The position numbers and the translations under genes were made by a program. From Idiomarina sp. A28L (GTDB taxonomy: Bacteria > Pseudomonadota > Gammaproteobacteria > Enterobacterales > Alteromonadaceae), in NCBI RefSeq assembly GCF_000218785.1, contig NZ_AFPO01000007.1:209411-273410 (forward strand): a stretch of 64,000 nt of DNA, read 5' to 3'. The notes below the pieces were generated by a model. That model was not told the DNA's origin, did not search any database, and saw nothing but the letters and a program-made list of their open reading frames with translations. Every line of letters begins with the position of its first letter. Position 1 is the first letter of the stretch. This document shows, piece after piece, positions 54,976 to 64,000 of this stretch.

Positions 54976-56346
54976 ATGGAAGAAATGATCGCCTTATATA
55001 ATCAGGGCCTTGCTTGGCTTGAACAGTATCCGCAGCTCAATTTAGCTGCGGGCTTGTTTGTGCTTTTCATTATTGCTTGGTTGAGCAACGCGGTAGTAAA
55101 ACGGCTCTTGGTTAGTGGCTTGATGCGTGCTTTGCGAGCAACCCCTTTAGGGCAAGATGATACGCTCTCCAACTCAACAGTTATTGCCCGGCTTGCGAAT
55201 GTAATTCCGGCATTGGTGCTTTCAGCGGGTATTGTTCTGGTACCTGGAATTCCCGAAATCGTAGTTGCGATAGTACAAAACGTTGCGAATGCCTTTGTAA
55301 TACTTACCGTAGCATTGGCGATAAATGGTGCGTTAACGCTAATTAACACGATTTATGAGCGGCGCCCCGATTCGCACATGAAGCCTATTAAAGGCTACAT
55401 CCAAGTTATCAAAATTGTTATCTATGTTATTTCAGCAATTCTGATTATTGCTACGTTAATTGATCGCTCGCCAGTAATTTTACTTTCAGGTATTGGTGCA
55501 ATGGCGGCGGTAGTTATCTTGGTATTTCAAGATACGCTGCTTTCGCTTGTTGCTAGCATGCAAATCTCATCTAACGATATTGTTCGTGTGGGTGATTGGG
55601 TAGAAATGCCTACCCTGAATGCCGATGGAGATGTAATTGATATCGCCCTGCATACGGTGAAAGTGCAGAACTGGGATAAAACCATTACAACTATTCCTAC
55701 TCGCCGTTTTATTACCGATTCGTTTAAGAATTGGCGTGGTATGCAGGAATCGGGTGGCCGGCGCATAATGCGAAACATTTTACTGGATCAGCAAAGCGTA
55801 GGCTTTTTAAGCTCAGAAGAAAAAGAGCGCCTGAGCCGCTTCCGTTTATTACGCGATTACTTGCCGGAGAAACAAAAAGAAATTGATGAGTGGAATCAAT
55901 CTTTAAAAGATGAAGGTAAAGAGCCGGCGAATACTCGGCGAATTACTAATATCGGAACATTCCGCGCATATGTGCTGAACTATTTGAAGAGCCATCAGGG
56001 AATTCATCAAAAAATGACCATGATGGTACGCCAGCTTTCGCCAAGCTCAGATGGTTTGCCTTTGCAGGTGTATGCCTTCACCAATACAACTGAATGGGTG
56101 AAATACGAAGGGATTCAATCGGATTTATTCGATCACTTGCTTTCTATCTTGCCAGAGTTTGGCTTGCGGGTTTATCAGCATCCAAGTGGCGTAGATTTGC
56201 GTTCATTGCGTGATTTTGGTGTAAAAGATTCAGAGAAAAAAGATGAATCTAAGGAAACCTCGTTGGGAGAAGAGGTTCCTAAAAATCAAACCGCGGATCA
56301 TGAAGAAGCAAGAATCGAAAAAGAAGAGAAAACCAACAAAGATTAA
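54976..56346 (+). CDS. MscS-family mechanosensitive channel (YbdG/MscM-like)
   Basis: A 456-residue membrane protein. Five helices lie in the first 200 residues, followed by the conserved MscS pore-lining and beta-domain region GIGAMAAVVILVFQDTLLSL and GDWVEMPTLNADGDVIDIAL, TIPTRRFITDSFKNW. The insert and length match YbdG. The C-terminal tail is highly charged (SEKKDESKETSLGEEVPKNQ, KEEKTNKD). It releases solutes during hypo-osmotic shock. A strong terminator follows. Confidence 0.92.
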   Translation: MEEMIALYNQGLAWLEQYPQLNLAAGLFVLFIIAWLSNAVVKRLLVSGLMRALRATPLGQDDTLSNSTVIARLANVIPALVLSAGIVLVPGIPEIVVAIVQNVANAFVILTVALAINGALTLINTIYERRPDSHMKPIKGYIQVIKIVIYVISAILIIATLIDRSPVILLSGIGAMAAVVILVFQDTLLSLVASMQISSNDIVRVGDWVEMPTLNADGDVIDIALHTVKVQNWDKTITTIPTRRFITDSFKNWRGMQESGGRRIMRNILLDQQSVGFLSSEEKERLSRFRLLRDYLPEKQKEIDEWNQSLKDEGKEPANTRRITNIGTFRAYVLNYLKSHQGIHQKMTMMVRQLSPSSDGLPLQVYAFTNTTEWVKYEGIQSDLFDHLLSILPEFGLRVYQHPSGVDLRSLRDFGVKDSEKKDESKETSLGEEVPKNQTADHEEARIEKEEKTNKD

Positions 56347-56361
56347 TTAAGTTAACGTAGA

Positions 56362-56396
56362 AATCCAGCTATCGTTTACCGATGGCTGGATTTTTT
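56362..56396. terminator. Intrinsic terminator, possibly bidirectional
   Basis: AATCCAGCTATCG-TTTAC-CGATGGCTGGATT forms a 13-bp stem with one T-G pair and a five-base loop, then TTTT. It ends the MscS gene; the leftward acyltransferase gene ends at 56398, right beside it. Confidence 0.88.
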
Positions 56397-56397
56397 A

Positions 56398-57297
56398 TTA
56401 GCGGTTTAAAACTTCCTCAATACGTTTATCTTTCAGTTCCCAGCGGCTGTTCAGCCAGCCTTGAAAGTGATCGCGAAACTCTGGATCGTTAAAGTAATCG
56501 CCGCGTAAATCATCGGTTACCGGAATACGATCAATATATACATAAACACTCTGCAAGCGGCCAGCGAGTAAATCGAGCACTATCGATTTATCAGTTTGCC
56601 GATCTGGGTACACTAAAGTGATATCAAGAATTTCTTGGAATTGGTTACCCATGGCTTGTAGCGTAAATGATGTGCCCCCGGCTTTAGGGGTAAGCAAATG
56701 CTTATACGGGCTGCCTTTTTGCTTATGTTTTATTGGCGTGAAACGAGTGCCTTCGCAGAAATTAATAACGGTAGTAGGTATGTGCCGAAATTTCTCACAC
56801 TTCTCACGCGTTGTTTCAATATCTTTGCCTTTCAACTCTGGGTTTTTCGCGATTTGCTCTTTGCTGTAACGCTTCATGAAAGGCATATCGAGAACCCAAC
56901 AGCCCATACCAATAACGGGAACCCACAAGAGCTGATGTTTTAAAAAGAAACGTGGCATGGGTAGATTTTTTCGTGAAAGGTGCATGAGCGCAACAATATC
57001 AACCCAGCTTTGATGGTTACATAAAATCATAAACCAACCATCACGATCATCGGGAATATCACCTTCAATGTACCATTTCACTGGGTAACTAATACGGAAC
57101 ATGGCGGAAACTGAATAAGCCCAACCGCGAAATGCAGCATTCGCTATGCGTGAAACAAAGCGCTGAATGGCAGGAATGGGAAGAATAAATTTAATAATAC
57201 CTAATAAAATGATGGTGATGCCGATCACTGTAGTAGCTAAAGCTCCCCAAAGGAAGTTCACTAAAATTCGAAATGGAGCTGGTAAAAAGCGCAGCAT
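56398..57297 (-). CDS. 1-acyl-glycerol-3-phosphate acyltransferase family protein (YihG-like)
   Basis: ATG 57297 gives 299 residues starting MLRFLPAPFRILVNFLWGAL; the longer frame starting at 57372 lacks an RBS. The PlsC motifs are NHQSWVDI (HX4D), PRFFLKHQLLWVPVIG and FCEGTRFTP (block III EGTR). Two N-terminal hydrophobic helices. It resembles E. coli YihG, which adds a specific fatty acyl chain to lysophosphatidic acid. It is divergent from the SOS operon. Confidence 0.92.
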   Translation of the reverse strand: MLRFLPAPFRILVNFLWGALATTVIGITIILLGIIKFILPIPAIQRFVSRIANAAFRGWAYSVSAMFRISYPVKWYIEGDIPDDRDGWFMILCNHQSWVDIVALMHLSRKNLPMPRFFLKHQLLWVPVIGMGCWVLDMPFMKRYSKEQIAKNPELKGKDIETTREKCEKFRHIPTTVINFCEGTRFTPIKHKQKGSPYKHLLTPKAGGTSFTLQAMGNQFQEILDITLVYPDRQTDKSIVLDLLAGRLQSVYVYIDRIPVTDDLRGDYFNDPEFRDHFQGWLNSRWELKDKRIEEVLNR

Positions 57298-57397
57298 AAT
57301 CAAGCGTTCCCTGTTTATTCTTATTTTTGTAATGATACCTGAAGTTTTACAGAACAGTAGAACCCCTTGCAAACAAAATAGATTAGCCTAATATATA

Positions 57398-57413
57398 CTG
57401 TATAAATATACAG
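57398..57413. promoter_or_regulatory. LexA (SOS) box of the imuA-imuB-dnaE2 operon
   Basis: CTGTATAAATATACAG is a perfect CTGT-N8-ACAG palindrome with an AT-rich core. It lies 22 bp before the imuA ATG, where LexA would block transcription. Confidence 0.92.
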
Positions 57414-57435
57414 TATATTATCGAGGTGTTTTTAT

Positions 57436-58167
57436 ATGCAGGCTAATCTTCAGCAATTGATGGATAAAGGCGCACTTTGGCGAGGTGGTGAATGGAAGAA
57501 TAGTGGCCAGAATAGTGGCAAGAACGGAGAGTTTGGTGCTTTTGGTAAAGCCGCAGCAACCGATTATGTTTCTACTGGCCAGCCTTTGCTTGATCAAGCG
57601 CTTGGTGGCGGTTGGCGTTGCCAGCGTGTGCATGAATTACAGTGTGAATATGCCTTTAGTGGTGAATTAAGCTTGCTTGCCCCGGCGGTTATAGCCGCAG
57701 CATCAGCAGCGCGGCCGGTTTTTTGGTTAGCGCCCCCTGCTCTCCCTTATGCTCCTGCGATAGCTGGAATGCTGCAACAAGCGGGTTTAACAAACCCAGA
57801 AAGCGCGCAGCATATAGTGCTTACGCCAGCGAGTGAGGCTGATACTTTATGGGCCGCTGAAAGTATTTTGCATAGCGGGCAAGCAGGTGTGTTGTTGCTC
57901 TGGGCTGATAGTTTGAGTGCTACCGCAGTGCGCCGTTTACATTTGGCGGCGGCAGAAACCGATGCTTGGGTGTTTGTGCTTACCGGTATACAAAACGAAG
58001 AGGCGCGTAGTTATGCCACTCGCTTACGGGTATTGCTTACTCCTGATAAAACCCATGCTATGGCGGCAAATGCGCCGCGTGGCCAGGTGCAGTGGCAGCT
58101 ATTAAAGCGCCATGGCGGTTGGCCCATTCGCTTGCCTCGGCAGCCTCTTCCGCGCTGGCCAGCTTAA
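57436..58167 (+). CDS. imuA: Translesion synthesis accessory protein ImuA
   Basis: A 243-residue RecA-like protein. It opens with MQANLQQLMDKGALWRGGEW, and the family segment STGQPLLDQALGGGWRCQRVHEL aligns with the RecA/SulA-like N-terminus, then LLLWADSLSATAVRRLHLAA. The usual Walker A is degenerate, as expected for ImuA. ATG 57436 has GAGG nine nt upstream. It is the first gene of a LexA-controlled mutasome cassette and follows the box at 57398. Confidence 0.92.
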   Translation: MQANLQQLMDKGALWRGGEWKNSGQNSGKNGEFGAFGKAAATDYVSTGQPLLDQALGGGWRCQRVHELQCEYAFSGELSLLAPAVIAAASAARPVFWLAPPALPYAPAIAGMLQQAGLTNPESAQHIVLTPASEADTLWAAESILHSGQAGVLLLWADSLSATAVRRLHLAAAETDAWVFVLTGIQNEEARSYATRLRVLLTPDKTHAMAANAPRGQVQWQLLKRHGGWPIRLPRQPLPRWPA

Positions 58168-58186
58168 CTTTTAAAGGTAATTGAGT

Positions 58187-59701
58187 ATGTGGGTATATGT
58201 GCAGTTACCCTCGCTGCAGCTTGATCGAATGTTGGCATTGCAGCCGGAACTGGCTGAGCGGGCGCTGGTGCTGTATTGCGAGCAACAGCAACGAGTAATT
58301 CAATGCAACGATATTGCCGCTAACATGGGTATTCGCCCTAGTAGCTCGCTTTCTGATGCTTGGCTTTTGGCTGAAGATCTTGTCCCGTACCGTTATCGTG
58401 AAGCGCAACAACGGCATTTATTGCAGCACTTGGCGGCCGATTTATACCAAGTGTTTGCCGTTATCAGTTTAGATCCACCCAATGGTTTGTGGTTAGATTT
58501 AAAGCCCATGCAAAAGCTCTACCCAGATATTCGGCAAAGCCAAGAGCAACTACAATTGCAACTGGCGCCTTGGCAAGTTCGTTATCATTGTGGTGTGGGG
58601 AATACTCCGCCGGTAGCGAAGATGCTGGCGCAGTCGGGGGTAGAAACGGTGGGTGATATACCGATTCAATATTTGCCCTGCGATGCCAAACTGCAAGCAC
58701 AATTAATACGCATGGGTTTGAATACGCTGGGGGCGCTGCAAGCTATTCCGCGCGCACTTGCGGGGCAACGCTTGGGGAAAGAGTTAGTGCATTTACTGGC
58801 GCGCATTCAGGGTGAGCAACATGAATCACTGCGCTACTTTCAACCTCCGCTTTGGTTTTACCAACGCTTAACCTTATTGGCCGAAACTTCCGGGTGGCAA
58901 GCCTTGCGCTTCCCGTTAAAGCGCTTATTGCAGGAATTAGAGCATTATTTAGAAGGGCGGCAACAAGAAACGCGTTATTTGTTATTAACCTTTTATCATC
59001 GTGATATTGAACCTACTAAATTAGAAATTGGCCTTGCCCATGGCGGCTATTTGGCTGCTGAGCTCGCGGTATTTTGCCAGTTAAAAATGGAATCATTGAA
59101 GCTGCCGGCGGCGGTTTTAGAGATGAGCATTCAGGCAAAGCGTTTGCAACCGCGTAGTAAAGAGCATGGTGATTTACTTAATGGTGGGAAGAAACAACGA
59201 AAATCATTACCGCGTTTATTAAATGAACTGCAACTACGGCTGGGTTATTCGCGGGTATTTGGCGTACAGAATCGCCATGATTGGTTACCTGAAAGAGCTT
59301 GGCAACGCTCAGCTGCGGGCTCAGCGATACACACTACGCATGTTCTAGGGCGGCCATTATGGTTGTTACCAACACCAAAGCCTGTGCAAATACAACAATG
59401 GTGTTTATTGCGGGGCCCTGAGCGTTATCAACCACCGTGGTGGCAACTTGCGGCAGGTGATACGCCCTACTTGTCTGCGCCAAATGCTATGCAGAATTGT
59501 ATGAATAGTTCTATGCGGAGATCCATGAAAGAATCCACACAAGAGCCTATGGCAAATTCGTGGGGCGAATACACATCAGCTGTTATTCAAGGTTTGGGGC
59601 ATCGTGATTATTGGGTAGCTCGAAATCAACGCGGCCAGCCCGGTTGGTTATTTTATGATTACCAGCAGGAATGTTGGTGGTTACATGGCTGGTTTAGCTA
59701 A
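58187..59701 (+). CDS. imuB: Y-family polymerase-like mutasome protein ImuB
   Basis: A 504-residue protein from ATG 58187 (AAAGG upstream; a TTG two codons earlier is less likely). It has the DinB-like palm/finger region (QLPSLQLDRMLALQ, IRPSSSLSDAWLLAEDL) but the catalytic acidic triad is missing: SLDPPNGLWLDL replaces the usual SxDE. That loss is characteristic of ImuB, which acts as a clamp-bound hub for DnaE2 rather than a polymerase. A Met/Ser-rich stretch lies near residue 440. Its stop overlaps the dnaE2 start (TAATG). Confidence 0.93.
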   Translation: MWVYVQLPSLQLDRMLALQPELAERALVLYCEQQQRVIQCNDIAANMGIRPSSSLSDAWLLAEDLVPYRYREAQQRHLLQHLAADLYQVFAVISLDPPNGLWLDLKPMQKLYPDIRQSQEQLQLQLAPWQVRYHCGVGNTPPVAKMLAQSGVETVGDIPIQYLPCDAKLQAQLIRMGLNTLGALQAIPRALAGQRLGKELVHLLARIQGEQHESLRYFQPPLWFYQRLTLLAETSGWQALRFPLKRLLQELEHYLEGRQQETRYLLLTFYHRDIEPTKLEIGLAHGGYLAAELAVFCQLKMESLKLPAAVLEMSIQAKRLQPRSKEHGDLLNGGKKQRKSLPRLLNELQLRLGYSRVFGVQNRHDWLPERAWQRSAAGSAIHTTHVLGRPLWLLPTPKPVQIQQWCLLRGPERYQPPWWQLAAGDTPYLSAPNAMQNCMNSSMRRSMKESTQEPMANSWGEYTSAVIQGLGHRDYWVARNQRGQPGWLFYDYQQECWWLHGWFS

Positions 59702-62700
59702 TGGCCTACGCTGAATTACATTGCTTGAGCCATTATAGTTTTCTACGTGCAGCTTCTGCTCCAGGTGAATTAGTAGAACGCGCTGCTAAACTTGGCTATC
59801 AAAGTATCGCTATTACCGATGAATGCTCATTTGCCGGTTTAGTAAAAGCATGGAAAGTCGCAAAAGCTCTGCCTGCTAATAGCTCGGAAGCACAACACTT
59901 TCATTTAATTTCTGGTAGCGAGTTTCGTTGTAAAGAATTCGGTATCTTTGTGCTACTTGTGCAAAATCGGCAAGGCTATGCTGAGCTAGGTAAGTTTATT
60001 AGCCAGTGTCGGCGAGCGGCTGCAAAAGGTAGCTATGCCTTTCATGCCAAAGATTTATTGAAAAGTGAACTGGCAAATTGTTTATTACTTTGGAAACCGC
60101 CGGAAGAAGGTTTTTATGCTGAAGTTGCCGCTGATGGGGCTGAGAGTTCTTCACTTAGAGCTGAAAGCAATAAGCTGTTGGTTTTAGCGAGCGAACTTAA
60201 GAATCATTTTATCGGCCGAAGCTGGTTAATGTATCAGCGTTATCTACAAGCTCATGATCGTCAACATATGCGCACTTTTCGGCAACTTAGTGAGCAAATG
60301 AATTGGCCGGTGGTAGCTACTGGCGGTGTTTTAATGCACCACAGCCAACGGTTGCCATTACTACATGTATTACAAAGTATTCATAGCCATGAAACGGTTG
60401 CTAATCTGGGTGATAAACTGGTGCCTAATGCCGAGGCTTGCCTGCGAGATCTCAATTCGTTGCAACAGATATTTCCGGCCGCTTGGCTAAAAGAAACGGT
60501 TCGGGTTAGCGAACGCTGTAATTTCAACTTATCAGAATTACGCTATGAATACCCAGCCGAAGTAGTACCAGAAGGGTTTACACCTAACGGCTATTTACAG
60601 CAATTAGGGCAGCAAGGGTTACGTTGGCGCTATCCAAACGGTGTGCCTGAAAAAATACGTGCGCAATTAAATAAAGAACTTGAGCTAGTAGCCGAGCTTG
60701 GCTATGCGCATTTTTTTCTTACCATACATGATGTGGTGGTATTTGCTCGCCAGCAAGGTATTTTGCATCAAGGCCGCGGCTCGGCTGCTAACTCGGTGCT
60801 CTGTTATTGTTTGGGCATTACGGCAGTAAACCCAGCACAATCCGATTTGCTATTTGAGCGCTTTATTTCCCGTGAGCGTAACGAGCCACCCGATATTGAT
60901 GTTGATTTCGAGCATGAGCGCCGCGAAGAAGTAATTCAATATATTTATAATAAATACGGCCGGCATCGAGCGGCCTTAGCGGCAACGGTAATTACCTATC
61001 GGCTGCGTAGTGCCTTACGTGATGTTGGTAAAGCACTTGGTTTTCCGGAAGCGCAATTGCAGCAATTACTGCATCGTTTAGATAGGCGCGATAGCGAAGA
61101 AGATTGGCGGCAGCAATTGCAAAGTATGGGGGTTATGAATCACCCGCAAGGGGCACACCTGCTGGCGCTAACTAGCGAGTTGCTCGGTTTTCCGCGGCAC
61201 CTTTCTCAGCATGTTGGTGGCTTTGTTATTGCTGCTGGCGAGCTTTCTGATTTAGTGCCGGTAGAGAATGCGGCGATGCCAGATCGCACAGTTATTCAGT
61301 GGGATAAAGATGATATTGAAGCGCTCTGTTTATTAAAAGTAGATGTGCTGGCGCTAGGTATGTTAACCGCCATTCGTAAGAGCCTACATTTACTTCCTGA
61401 GTTTTATCAACAGCAATATACCCTTGCGAGTATTCCGCTAGATGATCCGGAAGTATATAGAATGCTGCAAAAGGCAGATTCAGTGGGGGTATTCCAAATT
61501 GAATCGCGGGCGCAAATGAATATGTTGCCACGCTTAAAACCAAAGTGTTTTTACGATTTAGTGATTCAGATTGCAATTGTGCGGCCAGGCCCTATTCAAG
61601 GCGATATGGTGCACCCTTACCTGCGCCGCCGTGCGGGCTTAGAAGCCGTGAGTTATCCCAGTGCTGAAGTTGAAAGCGTGCTGCATCGAACGCTCGGCGT
61701 ACCCATATTTCAAGAGCAAGTGATAAAGTTAGCTATGGTAGCGGCCGGTTTTACCGGTGGCGAAGCTGATTCCTTACGCCGAGCCATGGCTAGCTGGCGC
61801 AGCAAAGGCAAGCTTATGGGGTTTGAAGAAAAACTAATTCAAGGCATGTTGGCGCGTGGTTACAGCCAAGAATTTGCCGAGCGTTTGTTTGCGCAAATTT
61901 GTGGATTTGGCGAATATGGTTTTCCTGAATCACACTCGGCAAGCTTTGCCAACTTAGCTTATGTTTCTGCTTGGTTAAAACGCCACTGCGCGGGGGCATT
62001 TTATGTTGGTTTACTAAATAGCCAGCCAATGGGTTTCTATACCGCTTCGCAGTTAGTGCAAGATGCTCGTAGGCACCGAGTTGAAATACTGCCTATATCG
62101 ATTAACGCTAGCAACTGGGATCATCAGTTACAAAAAAGTAATGGCGAACCAGCTATTCGTTTAGGTTTTCGTTTAATTAAAGGGTTAGCGAAGAAAGATA
62201 TGGTGGCGTTACTTGCGAACCGCCCTACTTCTGGCTTTAACGATATGGCCGAATTTGAACGTTATGCTACAGAAAATTCATTAAGCGGTAATGCGCAGGA
62301 GCACTTAGCTAGCGCCAATGCGTTTGCTGAGCTTTCCGGTAACCGCTATCAAACGCGCTGGGATACCACCAAGCTAGGTGAGCAATTACCATTATTAGCA
62401 GGCGCCGAAACTCAAGCGGGTGATTATGCGCTTGCGGCACCTAGTGAATTAGCGGATATGCAAGAAGATTACAGTACTACTGGGTTAACTTTGGGCCGGC
62501 ACCCATTGGCCATCTTAAATGACCATGATGTATTGCCGAAGCACCGTAAGGCATCAGAGCTAGCGGGTTTACGGGCGGGGCAATTAGTTACCGTAATAGG
62601 TTTGGTAACCAATCGGCAGCGGCCGGGTACGGCAAGCGGCGTTACTTTTATGACACTAGAAGATGAGAGCGGCACAATAAACATAGTGCTTTGGCAAGAT

Positions 62701-62862
62701 CTAGCAAGGCGGCAGCGGCGGCAATGGATGAAAGCTCGGCTGCTACAAGTGAAAGGTATTTTAGAAATGGAAGGCGATGTAATTCATATTGTTGCGGGTG
62801 ATATGCGAGATCTCAGTGGCCAACTACCTATTGCTCAGCTGAAATCTCGCGATTTTCATTAG
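59701..62862 (+). CDS. dnaE2: Error-prone DNA polymerase DnaE2
   Basis: A 1053-residue C-family polymerase. The N-terminal PHP domain has AYAELHCLSHYSFLRAASAP and ITDECSFAGLVKAWK. The catalytic aspartates are in PPDIDVDFEHERREEVIQYI. QGRGSAANSVLCYCLG and FGEYGFPESHSASFANLAY are conserved C-family motifs, and the C-terminus ends with an OB fold (GQLVTVIGLVTNRQRPGTAS). It lacks the beta-clamp and tau-binding tail of replicative DnaE. With ImuA and ImuB it performs damage-induced mutagenesis. The ATG overlaps the imuB stop. Confidence 0.96.
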   Translation: MAYAELHCLSHYSFLRAASAPGELVERAAKLGYQSIAITDECSFAGLVKAWKVAKALPANSSEAQHFHLISGSEFRCKEFGIFVLLVQNRQGYAELGKFISQCRRAAAKGSYAFHAKDLLKSELANCLLLWKPPEEGFYAEVAADGAESSSLRAESNKLLVLASELKNHFIGRSWLMYQRYLQAHDRQHMRTFRQLSEQMNWPVVATGGVLMHHSQRLPLLHVLQSIHSHETVANLGDKLVPNAEACLRDLNSLQQIFPAAWLKETVRVSERCNFNLSELRYEYPAEVVPEGFTPNGYLQQLGQQGLRWRYPNGVPEKIRAQLNKELELVAELGYAHFFLTIHDVVVFARQQGILHQGRGSAANSVLCYCLGITAVNPAQSDLLFERFISRERNEPPDIDVDFEHERREEVIQYIYNKYGRHRAALAATVITYRLRSALRDVGKALGFPEAQLQQLLHRLDRRDSEEDWRQQLQSMGVMNHPQGAHLLALTSELLGFPRHLSQHVGGFVIAAGELSDLVPVENAAMPDRTVIQWDKDDIEALCLLKVDVLALGMLTAIRKSLHLLPEFYQQQYTLASIPLDDPEVYRMLQKADSVGVFQIESRAQMNMLPRLKPKCFYDLVIQIAIVRPGPIQGDMVHPYLRRRAGLEAVSYPSAEVESVLHRTLGVPIFQEQVIKLAMVAAGFTGGEADSLRRAMASWRSKGKLMGFEEKLIQGMLARGYSQEFAERLFAQICGFGEYGFPESHSASFANLAYVSAWLKRHCAGAFYVGLLNSQPMGFYTASQLVQDARRHRVEILPISINASNWDHQLQKSNGEPAIRLGFRLIKGLAKKDMVALLANRPTSGFNDMAEFERYATENSLSGNAQEHLASANAFAELSGNRYQTRWDTTKLGEQLPLLAGAETQAGDYALAAPSELADMQEDYSTTGLTLGRHPLAILNDHDVLPKHRKASELAGLRAGQLVTVIGLVTNRQRPGTASGVTFMTLEDESGTINIVLWQDLARRQRRQWMKARLLQVKGILEMEGDVIHIVAGDMRDLSGQLPIAQLKSRDFH

Positions 62863-62881
62863 TTATAATAAGGCGGTTATT

Positions 62882-63433
62882 TTATTCGTTTTCAGCAAGA
62901 TATTCATTTTTCAGCCAGACGTAATTTTCTGCTGATTTTGTTAAGAAGGCTTGCTCATCGGCGTTAAGTGGCCGCGCTTTCTTCACCGGGCTACCTACGT
63001 AAAGAAAGCCACTTTCTAAACGCTTACCCGGAGGCACCAAAGAACCCGCACCGATAATAACATCATCTTCCACTACAGCACCGTCCATAACAATCGCCGA
63101 CATTCCTACTAAAATGCGATTACCAAGTTGGCAGCCGTGCAACATTACTTGATGGCCAACGGTTACATCGTTACCAATTAATAATGGATAACCTTCAGGG
63201 TCGTTTGGGCTGGTGCGAGTAACATGCAAAATAGCACCATCTTGTATGTTAGTGCGGGCACCAATTCGAATATGATTCACATCACCACGCCCAGCAACTA
63301 AAGGCCAAATACTGCTATCCGTACCAATTTCGATATCACCAACTAAAACAGCTGAAGAATCGATATAACAACCTTCCGCGATTTTTGGGTATTTACCTTT
63401 ATAAGGACGGCCAATTTCGATACGTGTAGACAT
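62882..63433 (-). CDS. yrdA: Gamma-carbonic-anhydrase family protein (YrdA-like)
   Basis: A 183-residue left-handed beta-helix protein. The hexapeptide repeats include GDIEIGTDSSIWPLVAGRGD, HIRIGARTNIQDGAILHVTR and NDVTVGHQVMLHGCQLGNRI, with the three zinc-ligand histidines of the Cam/YrdA family (H in LHVT, GHQV, LHGC). YrdA proteins bind zinc but many lack clear carbonic anhydrase activity. It converges with dnaE2 (19-nt gap) and its 5' end faces the rRNA operon. Confidence 0.93.
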   Translation of the reverse strand: MSTRIEIGRPYKGKYPKIAEGCYIDSSAVLVGDIEIGTDSSIWPLVAGRGDVNHIRIGARTNIQDGAILHVTRTSPNDPEGYPLLIGNDVTVGHQVMLHGCQLGNRILVGMSAIVMDGAVVEDDVIIGAGSLVPPGKRLESGFLYVGSPVKKARPLNADEQAFLTKSAENYVWLKNEYLAENE

Positions 63434-63576
63434 AGTTACCTCTGCTATTGCGTGCGCTGCTATTGTGTTAGGGAATGCTTTGCTTAGAAAACATTCATGA
63501 TATGGGTGATCTTACGCCAACCTGAGTGATTTTTCTGCGGTTAACACAAAAAAAGCAGAAAACTTGCAAAAAGTAC

Positions 63577-63604
63577 TTGCTGGATTCGTTCAGGTCTATA
63601 TAAT
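63577..63604 (+). promoter_or_regulatory. rRNA operon promoter P1
   Basis: TTGCTG at 63577-63582 and TATAAT at 63599-63604 are 16 bp apart, with an A-tract (UP-element-like) upstream and a GC-rich TTCGCCCC discriminator after the -10, as expected for stringently controlled rrn promoters. Confidence 0.75.
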
Positions 63605-63809
63605 TCGCCCCACTTCGACGGCATACACGACAAGCACTTAGCGAATCGAGCCAACGAAAACGGGAATTAAGTAATAGAGTAAAGTTGTGAAAACAACCAC
63701 TTCTTACGAAAAAGAAAGTTAAAAGCCTATAACAGGATGTTAACTTTCCAATAACAACCCCGAAAGCTCGATATTAGCATGAGAAAATGAAAAAACTTTT
63801 CGAAAGCGA

Positions 63810-63837
63810 TTGACAGCAAAAATGAGGTGTGTAGAAT
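63810..63837 (+). promoter_or_regulatory. rRNA operon promoter P2
   Basis: TTGACA at 63810-63815 and TAGAAT at 63832-63837 are spaced by 16 bp and followed by ACGCCCCTCGC, a GC-rich discriminator. A tandem P1-P2 arrangement is typical of gammaproteobacterial rrn operons. Confidence 0.8.
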
Positions 63838-64000
63838 ACGCCCCTCGCTACGAGCTCCACTGAGCCGAGCAAACGTTCTTTAACAATATATCAAGCCAAG
63901 TAATCTGTGTGGGCACTTGCGCAAGAAAAGCATCAACCAAACGCCATTTCGGTGGCCGTTATGAAAGTTTACTTTTATAACAAGGTTCAGCTTTCGAGTG
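63838..64000 (+). ncRNA. rRNA operon leader with boxA; 16S gene begins beyond the window
   Basis: GTTCTTTAACAA at 63875-63886 is the rrn boxA antitermination element (E. coli TGCTCTTTAACA), and it is followed by TATATCA and CTGTGTGGGCACT, which occur in the same order in the E. coli 16S leader. The window ends in the leader; the 16S 5' sequence is not reached. The upstream 63434-63576 is the promoter-side gap after yrdA. Confidence 0.88.

Overview
This window comes from the chromosome of a marine-type gammaproteobacterium, most likely of the order Alteromonadales and probably the family Idiomarinaceae (Pseudidiomarina/Aliidiomarina-like). I infer this from the mioC-oriC-mnmG-rsmG-parAB-atpIBEFHAGDC-glmU-glmS order, the protein sequences, a GATC-rich oriC of the Dam/SeqA type, and the surrounding gene set. 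No database search was possible.

Layout. 1-1741: the start of a SulP transporter (minus strand), mioC, and the chromosomal origin with DnaA boxes, an AT-rich unwinding region and dense GATC sites. 1742-16719: a core block of mnmG, rsmG, parA, parB, the complete nine-gene F1Fo ATP synthase operon, glmU and glmS. 16720 to about 20820: a low-density accessory island. It begins exactly 25 nt after the glmS stop codon with a Tn7-type transposon right end (TGTGGGCG plus three TnsB-site-like repeats). It holds a truncated gene, an IS3-family transposase remnant, several secreted or unrecognised proteins and a 61-bp imperfect palindrome. No transposition genes and no second end are visible, so this looks like a decayed or partly replaced Tn7-like insertion at attTn7.

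20845-35921: miscellaneous accessory and housekeeping genes (SOUL protein, YghU-type GST, zinc-ribbon protein, a HEAFH metallopeptidase-like protein, rhodanese, NADPH-FMN reductase, pirin, AI-2E exporter family, a membrane-anchored XRE regulator pair, EamA transporter, GST, PAP2 phosphatase, glycosyltransferase, Nudix hydrolase, M28 aminopeptidase lipoprotein). 36132-45387: a DUF4168 protein, an NtrC-type two-component system, then a redox and cofactor block. In that block a PqqU/YncD-like TonB receptor and a PQQ-dependent sugar dehydrogenase lie downstream of oxyR, and ahpC-ahpD are divergent from it. 45543-51679: two overlapping genes for CX4C envelope proteins related to one in the island, divergent DUF368 (PopT-like) and uppP genes for undecaprenyl-phosphate recycling, apbE, and mgtE behind a structured leader with a translationally coupled 23-codon ORF. 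51776-57297: ccoG with an FNR-type box, srkA, dsbA (atypical CNGC active site), a MscS-family channel and a PlsC-type acyltransferase. 57398-62862: a LexA box followed by the SOS mutasome operon imuA-imuB-dnaE2. 62882-64000: a gamma-carbonic-anhydrase-like protein and the promoters, boxA and leader of an rRNA operon whose 16S gene starts beyond the window.

The strongest candidates for something not already described are the Tn7-like end with its odd cargo, the CX4C envelope-protein family found at two separate loci, the mgtE leader with its coupled small ORF, the membrane-tethered XRE pair with palindromic operator candidates, and the PQQ-scavenging pair next to oxyR.
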